Shown: piece by piece, positions 22,821 to 30,895 of the stretch
How positions within the stretch are numbered: position 1 is the first letter of the stretch
How the letters are laid out: every line of letters starts with the position of its first letter
Assembly: GCA_937967625.1 (NCBI GenBank)
Contig: CALCJP010000107.1
Span: 1 to 33,880, forward strand
From: an uncultured Saprospiraceae bacterium
GTDB taxonomy: Bacteria; Bacteroidota; Bacteroidia; Chitinophagales; Saprospiraceae
Direction: 5' to 3'
DNA: 33,880 bases
Notes under the pieces: generated by a model
Database searches by the model: none
What the model was told of the DNA's origin: nothing
What the model saw: the letters and a program-made list of their open reading frames with translations, nothing else
Made by a program: the position numbers and the translations under genes

Positions 22821-25085
22821 TTATCGAACTACAGTGGCTGCGCCTTGCAGTTCATGTGGCTTGCCGCGCGGGTCGATGTATTGAACCGTGACGACATAGA
22901 CGCCATTGGGGGCGGGTTCGCCGGTGTTGTTTTTGAGACCGTTCCAGCCGTTGTCTGGGTCGGTGCTTTCAAAAATCATTTCGCCCCAGCGGTTCCAAAT
23001 ATTCATTCGGAAGTTTTGCATGCCTTCAAAGAAGCCGACGCCTTTGTAGGTGTCGTTGTTGCTATCGTTGTTGGGCGTGAAGGCGTTGGGCAAATAATAG
23101 GTCACTTGCGGAATCACATCAATGCGCGCCTCCACGGTGTCTCGACACCCACTTTCGTGAATCGCCACGAGTTGGATGATATGCAACCCAGTGTCTCTGA
23201 AGGTGAAAGATGGATTTTCTTCGATGGTTCGGAAAGTGTTATTGAAATTCCAAGTCACCGTTCTTTCGCGTTGGGACTGGTTGACGAAATCAACAGTTCG
23301 TTGGAAAGTGGTGACGAGTTTTGGGTTATAATCAAAGGCTGCTTCGGGCGAACCGACGACTTCAATCAAACCATTGAAAGTGGTGTCCGTTTGGCAGCCA
23401 ATCGGCGAGGTAATATCAACCGAAACGGTATAAACACCAGGTTGGTCATACAAGTGGTCGGGGCTAATGTCTGTCCCTGTGGCACCATCTCCAAAGTTCC
23501 ATTGGATGTCGTAACTTTCATCAATCGGAGTGGAAAGGTTGTCAAAAAAGACATCGAGCGGTTGGCAACCTTTTTCAGAACTCGGTGCGATGACTATGAG
23601 ATTGGGCACGGGGAAGTAGGTGACGGTTTTGATAATGTCAGCAGAGCATCCTCGATTGTCTTTGACCACTAACCTGGCTTGTAAGTTGCCCGGAATTTTA
23701 AACTCATAGGAGGGGTTTCTATCAGTTGAAGAGCCGCCGTCTGCAAAAGTCCATCTGGAATCTATGATGGTACTTCCATCCACTGAAGAGAGATTTGTAA
23801 ATTCAACTGGACCGGCAACGCAAGTATCATAATCAAAATCGAAGTCAGGCGTAATGGCTGGGTAAACACTCACCAGTACGTTGACAGTGTCACCACAGTC
23901 GCTTCCTGGATTGAGATAGAGATTTCCTTTGTAGATTCCCGTGTCCGGAAACGAAATGGAAGGACTCCAGTCACTAAAAGATTCTCTTACGCCTCCGATG
24001 TCAAATTGCCACTCATGGCTGTCGATGAAGCGTTGCTGAAAACTGGTATTGGTTATCGTTAGTTCTCTGTCGCCACAAAGGCGAAAAATGTAATCTTCAT
24101 TGTCTGCAGAGACTTCGTCTGCTTCCATGGTGGCAACCACGGTTGGGTCGCAATCTGCCACATTGAACTGAAAGTCTCGAATGACCCGACTCAGCGCAAG
24201 TCCATTTCGATACTCGGTAGCGCATACGCCGACGACATATTGCCCTTGCAATTCAGGCGTTCCTGTTATCATTCCCGTGTTGGCGTCAATACGAATCGGT
24301 GGACTCCCTACAATAGGTTCCAAAGCTCGATAGGTTGGCGTGATAAAGTTTACGCCATTGTATGGAGGAGGGCAGGGGGGATCGGGCTGTGCTCCGTTGC
24401 AGGAATTATACAATTGACCTCCCAAAATATCTCCACCTCCTTGCAGTGGGCTGCAAAATTCATAAATGATTTGGTCGCCATCGGCATCGCTGGCAGAGTG
24501 GTCAAAATCAATTGGACTTCCTGCACAGATAATCGTCGGTGGAAATGAATCAAAAACAGGTGAATTATTACACGCCTGCTGTGCGGCAGGAGTTATTTCG
24601 ACAGTAAACGTTGCACCCTGATCGTCGGGGCGATTTAGATTATTGATGGTTTCGTTTCGGCAGCAGCGCTGATAGGTGATATGGTAACTCTCATTGACCG
24701 CAGGCAGTGAAATGCCCAAATCACTCATCTTCCACTTATAAACTCCTTCTTGAACACATACATCCGGCGGAATCAAACAAGGATAGTCAGGGTTGGGCAC
24801 TCTTTCGATTACCGGAGGTCCGACGTAAAATTTATGGATTTCATCATTCTGATCCAAAGAAGAACAGGGAGTGCCGCCCACACCGCATCTAAAAATAGCA
24901 ATGGGTGCATTTCTATCAAAATCAGCGCAATTGTTACAATTGCAATCTCGATAGACCTTCATGGTGAATTCATAGTCTCCATTGCCGAGGCATTCGTAAG
25001 TGATGACGCCACCGATGATGTGTCGAGCATTTAGCGAAAGCGAAAGGAGAGAAGAAAGGGCAAACAGCAGAGCGAATTTTTTCAT
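22821..25085 (-). CDS. PKD-repeat surface protein with T9SS type B (CHU_C) sorting domain
   Basis: About 754 residues from MKKFALLFALSS. The signal peptide ends SLSLNA. An N-terminal Cys-rich domain follows (HIIGGVITYECLGNGDYEFTM, VYRDCNCNNC, YQRCCRN), then a putative Ig-like or cadherin-like segment (FDHSASDADGDQIIYEF, DANTGMITGTPELQG). At least three PKD-like modules come next (FADGGSSTDRNPSYEF, WNFGDGATGTDISPDHLY, WNFNNTFRTIEENPSF). The last ~90 residues are the CHU_C/type B sorting domain: YLPNAFTPNNDSNND, MNIWNRWGEMIFES, NGWNGLKNN, NGVYVVTVQYID. It should be exported by the T9SS and shown at the surface or released; adhesion is a guess. PorU/PorV encoded upstream in the window are the expected machinery. 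Confidence 0.93.
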   Translation of the reverse strand: MKKFALLFALSSLLSLSLNARHIIGGVITYECLGNGDYEFTMKVYRDCNCNNCADFDRNAPIAIFRCGVGGTPCSSLDQNDEIHKFYVGPPVIERVPNPDYPCLIPPDVCVQEGVYKWKMSDLGISLPAVNESYHITYQRCCRNETINNLNRPDDQGATFTVEITPAAQQACNNSPVFDSFPPTIICAGSPIDFDHSASDADGDQIIYEFCSPLQGGGDILGGQLYNSCNGAQPDPPCPPPYNGVNFITPTYRALEPIVGSPPIRIDANTGMITGTPELQGQYVVGVCATEYRNGLALSRVIRDFQFNVADCDPTVVATMEADEVSADNEDYIFRLCGDRELTITNTSFQQRFIDSHEWQFDIGGVRESFSDWSPSISFPDTGIYKGNLYLNPGSDCGDTVNVLVSVYPAITPDFDFDYDTCVAGPVEFTNLSSVDGSTIIDSRWTFADGGSSTDRNPSYEFKIPGNLQARLVVKDNRGCSADIIKTVTYFPVPNLIVIAPSSEKGCQPLDVFFDNLSTPIDESYDIQWNFGDGATGTDISPDHLYDQPGVYTVSVDITSPIGCQTDTTFNGLIEVVGSPEAAFDYNPKLVTTFQRTVDFVNQSQRERTVTWNFNNTFRTIEENPSFTFRDTGLHIIQLVAIHESGCRDTVEARIDVIPQVTYYLPNAFTPNNDSNNDTYKGVGFFEGMQNFRMNIWNRWGEMIFESTDPDNGWNGLKNNTGEPAPNGVYVVTVQYIDPRGKPHELQGAATVVR
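25028..25045 (+). repeat. micro-hairpin, TTTAGC/GCGAAA type, in signal-peptide codons
   Basis: CATTTAGCGAAAGCGAAA; the other strand encodes SLSLNA. Identical over 18 bp to 17172, in the signal peptide of an unrelated protein. Confidence 0.8.
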
Positions 25086-25411
25086 AAAAATCAAGTTATA
25101 TTCAATTTCCCTTATTTTTGCCTTTCGGCAAATGCGAGAAAATTTTAGTCATAATTTGCTTAGTCGGTAGTCACTATTGACTCGATTGACGACTTAGGGT
25201 GAAGTTACTAAAAGTACATTTATAATGCTTCATTTGTTGTTTAAGACACCCCCAAAGTGTAGATTTTATAAACGAAATTTGCATTTAGGCGTATATAAGA
25301 CAATTGAAATTAATTCGTAGGAATAATAAAAAGGCTTGTTAATACGTAGTTAATGAGGTTATTCTGAAATTTTAAAATCCCCTGATATAAAAATCTAAAA
25401 ATTCATTCTTA
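25086..25411. other. Divergent intergenic region, 326 bp
   Basis: Separates the PKD gene from the Sua5-like gene. It holds one micro-hairpin (25115) and an AT-rich stretch. I could not find a complete TTTG/TAnnTTTG promoter for either gene, and no gene is visible. Confidence 0.6.
25115..25134 (-). repeat. micro-hairpin, stem TTTGCC/GGCAAA
   Basis: The minus strand reads CATTTGCCGAAAGGCAAAAA, with a 6-bp stem, the longest in the family here. About 30 nt upstream of the PKD start codon, so within its mRNA leader or promoter. Confidence 0.88.
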
Positions 25412-25981
25412 ATGGACACATTTTACGAGGTTGAAAAAGTTGTGGAAGTCATCAAAGAGGGCGGTATCGTTTTATATCCAACGGATACCATCTGGGGCAT
25501 CGGTTGCGATGCCACTAACCCGACTGCCGTTGAGCAAATCTACAACCTGAAAAAAAGACCTAAAGAGAAAAGTTTTATTCTCTTGGTAGATTCCGTTGAT
25601 ATGCTCAAAAACTACGTGGAGCAAATCCATCCTCGAATCGAGACCCTTTTGGATTATCACCAACGTCCCCTCACGATTATCTATGATCAACCTAAAAATC
25701 TTCCCCAGGAGGTAATTCACAATTCAGGCACAATTGGTATTCGACTGACCCATGATCCTTTTTGCAAACAAATCATTCAGCAACTTGGCCGCCCAATCGT
25801 ATCTACTTCTGCCAACCTGAGTGGTCAGACTTTCTCAGGGCATTTTGGAGGTGTTAGTTCTGAAATTATAATTGGGGTGGATTATGTGGTCCGACATCGG
25901 CAAAAGGAAAAACAAGTCGCTCCTCCCTCAGTTATCATGCGGATGTCAGATGAAGAGGAATTGATTTTAATCCGAGGATAA
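25412..25981 (+). CDS. L-threonylcarbamoyladenylate synthase (Sua5/YciO/YrdC family)
   Basis: A 189-residue YrdC-domain protein: VLYPTDTIWGIGCDATN, NLKKRPKEKSFILLV (KxR/SxN-type ATP/tRNA-binding surface), TIGIRLTHD and PIVSTSANLSGQ. It should form threonylcarbamoyl-AMP from Thr, bicarbonate and ATP for the t6A37 tRNA modification, with TsaD/B/E elsewhere in the genome. It has no C-terminal Sua5 domain, so it is the short TsaC type; YciO-type paralogues are an alternative. Confidence 0.92.
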   Translation: MDTFYEVEKVVEVIKEGGIVLYPTDTIWGIGCDATNPTAVEQIYNLKKRPKEKSFILLVDSVDMLKNYVEQIHPRIETLLDYHQRPLTIIYDQPKNLPQEVIHNSGTIGIRLTHDPFCKQIIQQLGRPIVSTSANLSGQTFSGHFGGVSSEIIIGVDYVVRHRQKEKQVAPPSVIMRMSDEEELILIRG

Positions 25982-26141
25982 ATTCCTGAACATAACAATC
26001 CTTTTTTGTGAAAGCTGATTCATATATATTTTCATTTACAAGTGAAAATACCCATATTTGTGGACTCCCTCCACCACTTGTTGGTATAATTATTGGCGTT
26101 TTTTTGTACGAATAGTCTGCACATGAACTAGACTTACACTT

Positions 26142-26921
26142 ATGAAAAAGGCTTACTTGTCTCTATTTAAAATACTGGTTATTGCAATACTTGCGGGAAT
26201 TTTCTCCTGTAGGCCAGACCCTTATCCTGAATTTACCCCTGGAGATTTAAGAATCACATACAAAGTCCTCTATGATGGCGAACCCTACGTAATGGGCAAC
26301 GACATCCGAGACTATCATGGTGATGACTTTAAAATCAATGAATTCAGTTTTTTTGTTTCCAATCTGGCGTTAGTGAAAGAAATCGGAGGCGATAGAGTTC
26401 CCCTCTCTGAGGTAGATTTGATACACTTAGATGAGATAAGTTCAGAAGACGGGGGCGTTCTTCGTTTAGAGAATTCGATTCCTGAAGGCGAATATGTGGG
26501 ATTAGCAATTTCTTATGGCGTGCCGGCTGATTTGAATCAAACGGAATACAGACCTGGACAATATGGACCTGGACATCCACTGAGTGATGAAACCATGGTC
26601 AAACCAGGGAAAGGATACAAATTCATGGTTTTCTCAGGGCAAACAGCAGCTCAACCTGATGGTATCCTAAACGATAAGGTCGATTATGAAATCTATGGCA
26701 ATAACCTATTTCAGCAAGAAAGAATATTCCAAATACCTATAGAAATATCCGAACTTAAAGATGCCAGAATCGATGTCAAAATTGATATCAAAGATTTTCT
26801 GGATAAGAATCCTCCCCCCATTGACATTCTTCAACAATCAAAAACTACCGAAAGTAACATGCGGATTTTTGGAGGTAAATTGATGAGGAATCTCAAAACT
26901 ACTATGAATATCGGCTCTTAA
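26142..26921 (+). CDS. MbnP-like lipoprotein
   Basis: A 259-residue protein with a lipoprotein signal peptide (ILAGIFS-C, Cys ~23). KINEFSFFVSNLALV, a VDLIHLDE block, EGEYVGLAISYGVPADLNQ and GKGYKFMVFSGQ resemble the MbnP family (periplasmic partners of methanobactin-type TonB receptors, and copper-linked proteins in other bacteria). The mid-region HPLSDETMVKPGKGYKF corresponds to the MbnP segment that normally contains MxW; here a tryptophan is missing. A TonB-dependent receptor follows 121 bp downstream, so the pair probably handles a metal or metal complex at the outer membrane. The family call is by pattern only. Confidence 0.65.
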   Translation: MKKAYLSLFKILVIAILAGIFSCRPDPYPEFTPGDLRITYKVLYDGEPYVMGNDIRDYHGDDFKINEFSFFVSNLALVKEIGGDRVPLSEVDLIHLDEISSEDGGVLRLENSIPEGEYVGLAISYGVPADLNQTEYRPGQYGPGHPLSDETMVKPGKGYKFMVFSGQTAAQPDGILNDKVDYEIYGNNLFQQERIFQIPIEISELKDARIDVKIDIKDFLDKNPPPIDILQQSKTTESNMRIFGGKLMRNLKTTMNIGS

Positions 26922-26940
26922 GAGTTGATTAATTTATTGA

Positions 26941-26955
26941 CCGCTTTCGCGGAAT
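26941..26955 (-). repeat. micro-hairpin, stem CCGC/GCGG
   Basis: The minus strand reads ATTCCGCGAAAGCGG, in the leader between the MbnP-like and TonB receptor genes. Confidence 0.75.
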
Positions 26956-26980
26956 ATTGTCTCAGAGTCAATATTGCCTC

Positions 26981-27010
26981 GAAAAACTTGTCCCGAACTT
27001 GCTTCGGGAG
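26981..27010 (-). repeat. 30-bp palindromic repeat, intergenic copy
   Basis: TCCCGAACTTGCTTCGGGA, the reverse complement of copies at 60 and 14279. The ORF track reads it as a false N-terminal extension (CPELASGG) of the TonB receptor. Confidence 0.85.
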
Positions 27011-27028
27011 GGAAAAAGTTAGCCCAAA

Positions 27029-27037
27029 GGGGGGGGG
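27029..27037 (+). promoter_or_regulatory. G9 homopolymer at the ribosome-binding position of the TonB receptor
   Basis: Nine consecutive G end 5 nt before the ATG at 27043 (GGGAGAAAATG). A tract this long is prone to slippage and would change Shine-Dalgarno strength or spacing. Confidence 0.75.
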
Positions 27038-27042
27038 AGAAA

Positions 27043-29547
27043 ATGCACATCATTTCAATTAAATATTTGTCTAATATTAGAGCGTTCGCATTTGCGGCGT
27101 TTTTCCTGTTTTGGGGAGCAGCGGATTCCTTAGCTCAATACACTATCCAAATTGTCGATGGTACAAATACGCCACTCATTGGCGTCAATGTCTATAATGA
27201 CTCTCAGTCATTTGTAGCAGTATCGGATATTGATGGGAAAGTGGAGGTCGATAATATTTCCTACTCCGAAAAAATCAACTTTTCCTACATCGGTTTCAAT
27301 GTCGTTTCGCTTCCTATTTTCGAAATCAGAAAACGTGGATTTAAGATAAAGCTGCGCCCTGCACTCGATATACTGCCTTCCATCACCGTAGTGGGGCGTC
27401 GTGATGAAAAACCACAAGAGATTCCTTACAAAGTGGGGATGGTGGGAAAAGAGAAAATCGAACATTTCAACTCTCAAACCACTGCCGACGCGCTTGCACA
27501 GAACGAAAATGTCTTTGTCCAAAAAAGTCAAATGGGCGGCGGGAGTATCAATATCAGAGGCTTCGAAGCCAATAAGGTTTTATTAGTAGTCGATGGCGTT
27601 CGGATGAATAATATCGTCTATCGAAACGGACACTTGCAAGACGCAATCAAAGTAGATAACAATGCGCTGGAGCAAATCGAAGTGTTCTACGGACCAGGGT
27701 CGTTAAACTATGGAAGTGATGCCCTCGGTGGCGTCGTGCAGTTTAGAACCAAAGACCCTAAGTTGTATCAAGGCGAAGACGATTCAAAAGATTACGAATC
27801 CAATAGCAACGGATTGCTTCGTTTCTCTTCTGCCAATTTTGAAAAAACAGTTCATGCAGATGTCAACTACGGCACCAGAGATTGGGCGACCTTCACGAGT
27901 TTTACGTTTACAGATTATGATGATTTGAGAACGGGAGCCATTCGCCCTGAGAAATATCCAGATTACAACAAGCGCGAATGGTTTGCGGATAGAGTAAATG
28001 GTGACGATACTTTTATCGAAACCTTAGACCCAAATGTTCTCACGGGAACTGCGTATGCTCAATTTGACTTTTTGCAAAAGGTCAAATACCAAAAGAGTAA
28101 AAACCAATTCTATCTCTTCAATTTCCAATATTCGAATTCATCCAATGTGCCGCGCTATGATTTTCTTTCAGAAGAAAAGAATGGCTTGCCAAAATGGACG
28201 ACATGGTATTATGGACCTCAACAGCGATTTTTCCTTTCAGCCAAGTCGCAAACGTTCAAGCGCACCAAGTTTTTCAACAAAATGACGCTTATCGCCGGAG
28301 CACAAAAATTGGATGAAGATCGACATAAGCGAAAATTTACAGATCCTACTGAAGAATTCACCCTGGAAGACATCTATGCTTTTTCATTGACTGGTGATTT
28401 TCAAAAGAACTTTGGGGATCGATTAGCATTAATTTATGGTGCCGATTTGAATCATAACATTCTCTTTTCAACCGCAGGTCAAGTTGACATCAATTCAGAG
28501 CAAATCACAGGTGGCGTCATGACGCGCTATCCGAGTGGTGGAAGCGACATGTCACTTTTGGCGAGTTATGCCAATGCTCGCTATATGTCAAGGGACTCTG
28601 TTTTTACAGCTTTCGGGGGGCTTCGTTATACTTTTGCCAACCTCATGGCGAGATATGAAAGGAGACCCGATGATCCCATACAATTTCCTGCATATTTTTA
28701 CAACCGTCCATTTATTTCTAACAATCAAGCGTTGACATGGAGTCTTGGATTGACTATCAATACAAAGTCTGGTTGGCAAGCAAAAGCGTCTGCTTCCACT
28801 GCTTTTCATGCGCCTAATATTGATGACTTGGCAAAATTTAGAACTGCTGATAGTCGTGAAAATAGAGTTTTAGTCCCTAATCTTCAACTCAAACCCGAAC
28901 GAACCATCAATACCGAATTGACCCTCGGAAAAAGTTTTGGCAATCTCAATAAAAAAGATGGAACCGGAGCCATGATCAGCGTTTCAGGCTATTATACCTT
29001 GCTCGCAGACGGCATCGTTCGTGACCTTACTTCTCTCAATGGAGACACCACCTTAGTTCTCGATGATGGAACAGTATTGCGCTATGTCGCCAACGTCAAC
29101 AAAGAGCAGGCGCGTATCATCGGTGGTTCAGGAGATTTTAAAATGAAATATCGAAAATTTGAGGCCTTTTCAGGTTTTGGTTTTACACAAGGTAGGGTTT
29201 TAGAAGGCGGAGAAGATGTAGGACCACTGGATCATATTCCACCGCTTTTCGCGAAAGGTGGGTTACAATACGCAAACAAAAACATGCGCTTCACCTTCGT
29301 GGTGCATCACAATGCCTTGAAACCATTGGATGAATTTGGTGGTGGGTCAGATAATGCTGAATATTTTCCAGAAGAAGGCGCACTCGCTTGGACGACCTAT
29401 AATTTATATTCCTCTATAAAGTTGACGCGCAAATTTTCATTAGATGCTTCTGTTGAGAATATTTTAGACCAACATTACAGAGTGTTTTCGGCAGGAGTGC
29501 CGGCACCAGGGCGAAATTTTATTATCGCGCTGCGTGGTAATTTCTAA
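27043..29547 (+). CDS. TonB-dependent receptor with CarboxypepD_reg N-terminal domain
   Basis: About 834 residues. The track start (26974) reads through an intergenic repeat; the ATG at 27043 follows a G-rich RBS and begins a signal peptide ending SLAQ. Residues ~30-105 are a carboxypeptidase-regulatory-like domain (IQIVDGTNTPLIGVNVYND, DIDGKVEVDNI). The plug follows (PYKVGMVGKEKIEHFNSQTTADALAQN, GGGSINIRGFEANKVLLVVDGVRMNN, VEVFYGPGSLNYGSDALGGVVQF). The barrel ends SVENILDQHYRVFSAGVPAPGRNFIIALRGNF. It resembles receptors for metal chelates and haem-type ligands rather than the SusC glycan class, which carries a longer N-terminus and a SusD neighbour. The MbnP-like gene upstream points to a metal compound. 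Confidence 0.9.
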   Translation: MHIISIKYLSNIRAFAFAAFFLFWGAADSLAQYTIQIVDGTNTPLIGVNVYNDSQSFVAVSDIDGKVEVDNISYSEKINFSYIGFNVVSLPIFEIRKRGFKIKLRPALDILPSITVVGRRDEKPQEIPYKVGMVGKEKIEHFNSQTTADALAQNENVFVQKSQMGGGSINIRGFEANKVLLVVDGVRMNNIVYRNGHLQDAIKVDNNALEQIEVFYGPGSLNYGSDALGGVVQFRTKDPKLYQGEDDSKDYESNSNGLLRFSSANFEKTVHADVNYGTRDWATFTSFTFTDYDDLRTGAIRPEKYPDYNKREWFADRVNGDDTFIETLDPNVLTGTAYAQFDFLQKVKYQKSKNQFYLFNFQYSNSSNVPRYDFLSEEKNGLPKWTTWYYGPQQRFFLSAKSQTFKRTKFFNKMTLIAGAQKLDEDRHKRKFTDPTEEFTLEDIYAFSLTGDFQKNFGDRLALIYGADLNHNILFSTAGQVDINSEQITGGVMTRYPSGGSDMSLLASYANARYMSRDSVFTAFGGLRYTFANLMARYERRPDDPIQFPAYFYNRPFISNNQALTWSLGLTINTKSGWQAKASASTAFHAPNIDDLAKFRTADSRENRVLVPNLQLKPERTINTELTLGKSFGNLNKKDGTGAMISVSGYYTLLADGIVRDLTSLNGDTTLVLDDGTVLRYVANVNKEQARIIGGSGDFKMKYRKFEAFSGFGFTQGRVLEGGEDVGPLDHIPPLFAKGGLQYANKNMRFTFVVHHNALKPLDEFGGGSDNAEYFPEEGALAWTTYNLYSSIKLTRKFSLDASVENILDQHYRVFSAGVPAPGRNFIIALRGNF

Positions 29548-29572
29548 AGATAGATAGGGGTTCAAAACCAAG

Positions 29573-29655
29573 GTTTACTAAACTTCGCTTTCGCTAAATG
29601 CGCGAATTTTCAACATTGAAAATTGAAAATTTTAAACAAAAAAAGTTTAGTAAAC
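29573..29655. repeat. Inverted repeat with GTTTACTAAACTT ends
   Basis: GTTTACTAAACTT at the left is matched by AAGTTTAGTAAAC at the right. The interior pairs partly through AATTTTC and GAAAATT. A related single arm occurs at 13332. Confidence 0.7.
29584..29600 (-). repeat. micro-hairpin, TTTAGC/GCGAA type
   Basis: The minus strand reads CATTTAGCGAAAGCGAA, almost identical to the copies at 17172 and 25028, here in noncoding DNA. Confidence 0.8.
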
Positions 29656-29777
29656 ATAGAATCTCCTCTCTCCCAAAAGTCAGAAAAGGAACTATCAAAA
29701 GAAATATCTGGTTTCTATTTCAATGATTCGATCAAAAAAAAACATGATTGAATTTGAAATTAGAAAACTATCATAAT

Positions 29778-29810
29778 AAATGACCCCTTGCTTCGATTAA
29801 GGGGTCATTT
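29778..29810. terminator. Bidirectional terminator between TonB receptor and Omp28-like gene
   Basis: A 12-bp stem AAATGACCCCTT / AAGGGGTCATTT with a 9-nt loop, between two convergent genes; a T-rich tract follows on the plus strand. Confidence 0.88.
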
Positions 29811-29815
29811 TGTTT

Positions 29816-30832
29816 TTACAATTTCTGAATTTTGGCAGAACGCTTCTCACCAGCCTCGGTGGTCAATTGAGCAAAATAAATTCCTACTGGCAGGTCTGAT
29901 AAATCTACCTTTTTTCTTTGTCTCCCTTTCGGGAAATCACCTTTCTCACTGAAAACCATTTTACCAGTCGCATCCAAAAGATGAATCTCTCCTTGCGATC
30001 CTTCTGTCAATTCAAAGCTGAACAATGTCTCATCATAAGTTGGATTCGGAAAAGCGATAGAGACTTCTGCCGCAAGTTCGATTGTTGGCGCTCCGGCTGC
30101 TGATTCCGCGAAAGCGGCTTGATGTATCACGCGGTCACTATGCTCTTGTATGAATGCCACGACCGCCAACTGTTCATGCTGATAGATGTTTTCCAAGTTC
30201 CATGAAAGTTGAAAAGATTCTTTTTGACCAATGCTCCAATTGCTTTTAAGGGAAGTGCCGTTGCCATCAGGAAGCATTTTCTTCATGACACTGAAAAAGT
30301 CCTTTTCTGTATTGCTGCCGGGAGGAGAATCAAAACCGATTTTTTCTTCAACAACGACGACGTGCAGCCGTAGGTCATTTCCCGAAAGGGGGAGCGTAGA
30401 TTCTATATCGGCAGTAATCTCTATGACATCCATTTCGTCTGAAATAGTATAATTCAAATCAATCGAAAAAGGAGCTGGAATATCGGCTTGGGCATTTATC
30501 CGATCTTGCTTGATCAGCGAAATCGGACCTCCGGGACCCATGCCTTCAAAAACGCCAAGCGGCGTGGCGAACACGGTGTAATAATCGACTCGGGTCTGCA
30601 CATCGGCTGGATTGTCTGCATTCATCGGGTCGATACCTGGCCATGAGGTTTGATATTTGATGGCAGTGATTTTTCCTCTATTTGACTGAATAATTGGGTC
30701 AATAATCGGATTGATATCGCCGCACGAAAGACAACTCGCCTGCGTAAAATGCTCAAACAAAACCAATCGCTGACTTTGCGCGAAAGCGCCAAAAAAGGCG
30801 AGAAGAAAAAATGGGAGTAAAAGTTTTTTCAT
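29816..30832 (-). CDS. Omp28-like secreted protein with T9SS type A sorting domain
   Basis: A 338-residue protein with a signal peptide ending GAFAQ. The N-terminal part (LVLFEHFTQASCLSCGD, NPIIDPIIQ, AIKYQTSWPGIDPMN, ATPLGVFEG) matches the Omp28/thioredoxin-like fold, including a CxxC motif at about residues 34-37. A beta-sandwich middle follows. The last ~75 residues (AFPNPTYDETLFSFEL, IHLLDATGKMVFSE, DLSDLPVGIYFAQL, SAKIQKL) are a type A T9SS sorting domain. It should be exported through the T9SS in this window. Redox activity is possible but not shown. Three micro-hairpins fall in its codons, plus one in the signal peptide. Confidence 0.88.
   Translation of the reverse strand: MKKLLLPFFLLAFFGAFAQSQRLVLFEHFTQASCLSCGDINPIIDPIIQSNRGKITAIKYQTSWPGIDPMNADNPADVQTRVDYYTVFATPLGVFEGMGPGGPISLIKQDRINAQADIPAPFSIDLNYTISDEMDVIEITADIESTLPLSGNDLRLHVVVVEEKIGFDSPPGSNTEKDFFSVMKKMLPDGNGTSLKSNWSIGQKESFQLSWNLENIYQHEQLAVVAFIQEHSDRVIHQAAFAESAAGAPTIELAAEVSIAFPNPTYDETLFSFELTEGSQGEIHLLDATGKMVFSEKGDFPKGRQRKKVDLSDLPVGIYFAQLTTEAGEKRSAKIQKL
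29922..29937 (-). repeat. micro-hairpin, stem CCC/GGG, in CDS
   Basis: The minus strand reads ATTTCCCGAAAGGGAG, encoding DFPKGR in a loop of the sorting domain. Confidence 0.7.
30103..30118 (+). repeat. micro-hairpin, stem CCGC/GCGG, in CDS
   Basis: ATTCCGCGAAAGCGGC; the other strand encodes AAFAES in the linker before the sorting domain. Confidence 0.7.
30376..30392 (+). repeat. micro-hairpin, stem CCC/GGG, in CDS
   Basis: CATTTCCCGAAAGGGGG; the other strand encodes LPLSGND. Confidence 0.7.
30776..30790 (+). repeat. micro-hairpin-like, stem GCGC/GCGC, in signal-peptide codons
   Basis: TTGCGCGAAAGCGCC; the other strand encodes GAFAQ. AFAQ is a common signal-peptide end, so convergence is possible. 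Confidence 0.45.
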
Positions 30833-30895
30833 TATTCAATTTATTTGGAATAAAAGTATGTCCTTTTGATTCCAAAAAAATCGAATAGTAACCAA

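Larger units (their letters stand above)
29548..29815. other. Intergenic region after the TonB receptor
   Basis: No gene. It holds a palindrome built on GTTTACTAAACTT (29573-29655), a micro-hairpin in one of its arms, and a bidirectional terminator at 29778. Confidence 0.7.

Noticed and set aside
22737-23672. 311-aa plus-strand ORF
   Set aside because: It is antisense to the PKD/CHU_C gene, whose protein has clear domains; the plus-strand product has no recognisable features.
26974-27042. N-terminal extension of the TonB receptor in the ORF track
   Set aside because: It reads through the intergenic 30-bp repeat and the ribosome-binding G tract; the signal peptide begins at 27043.
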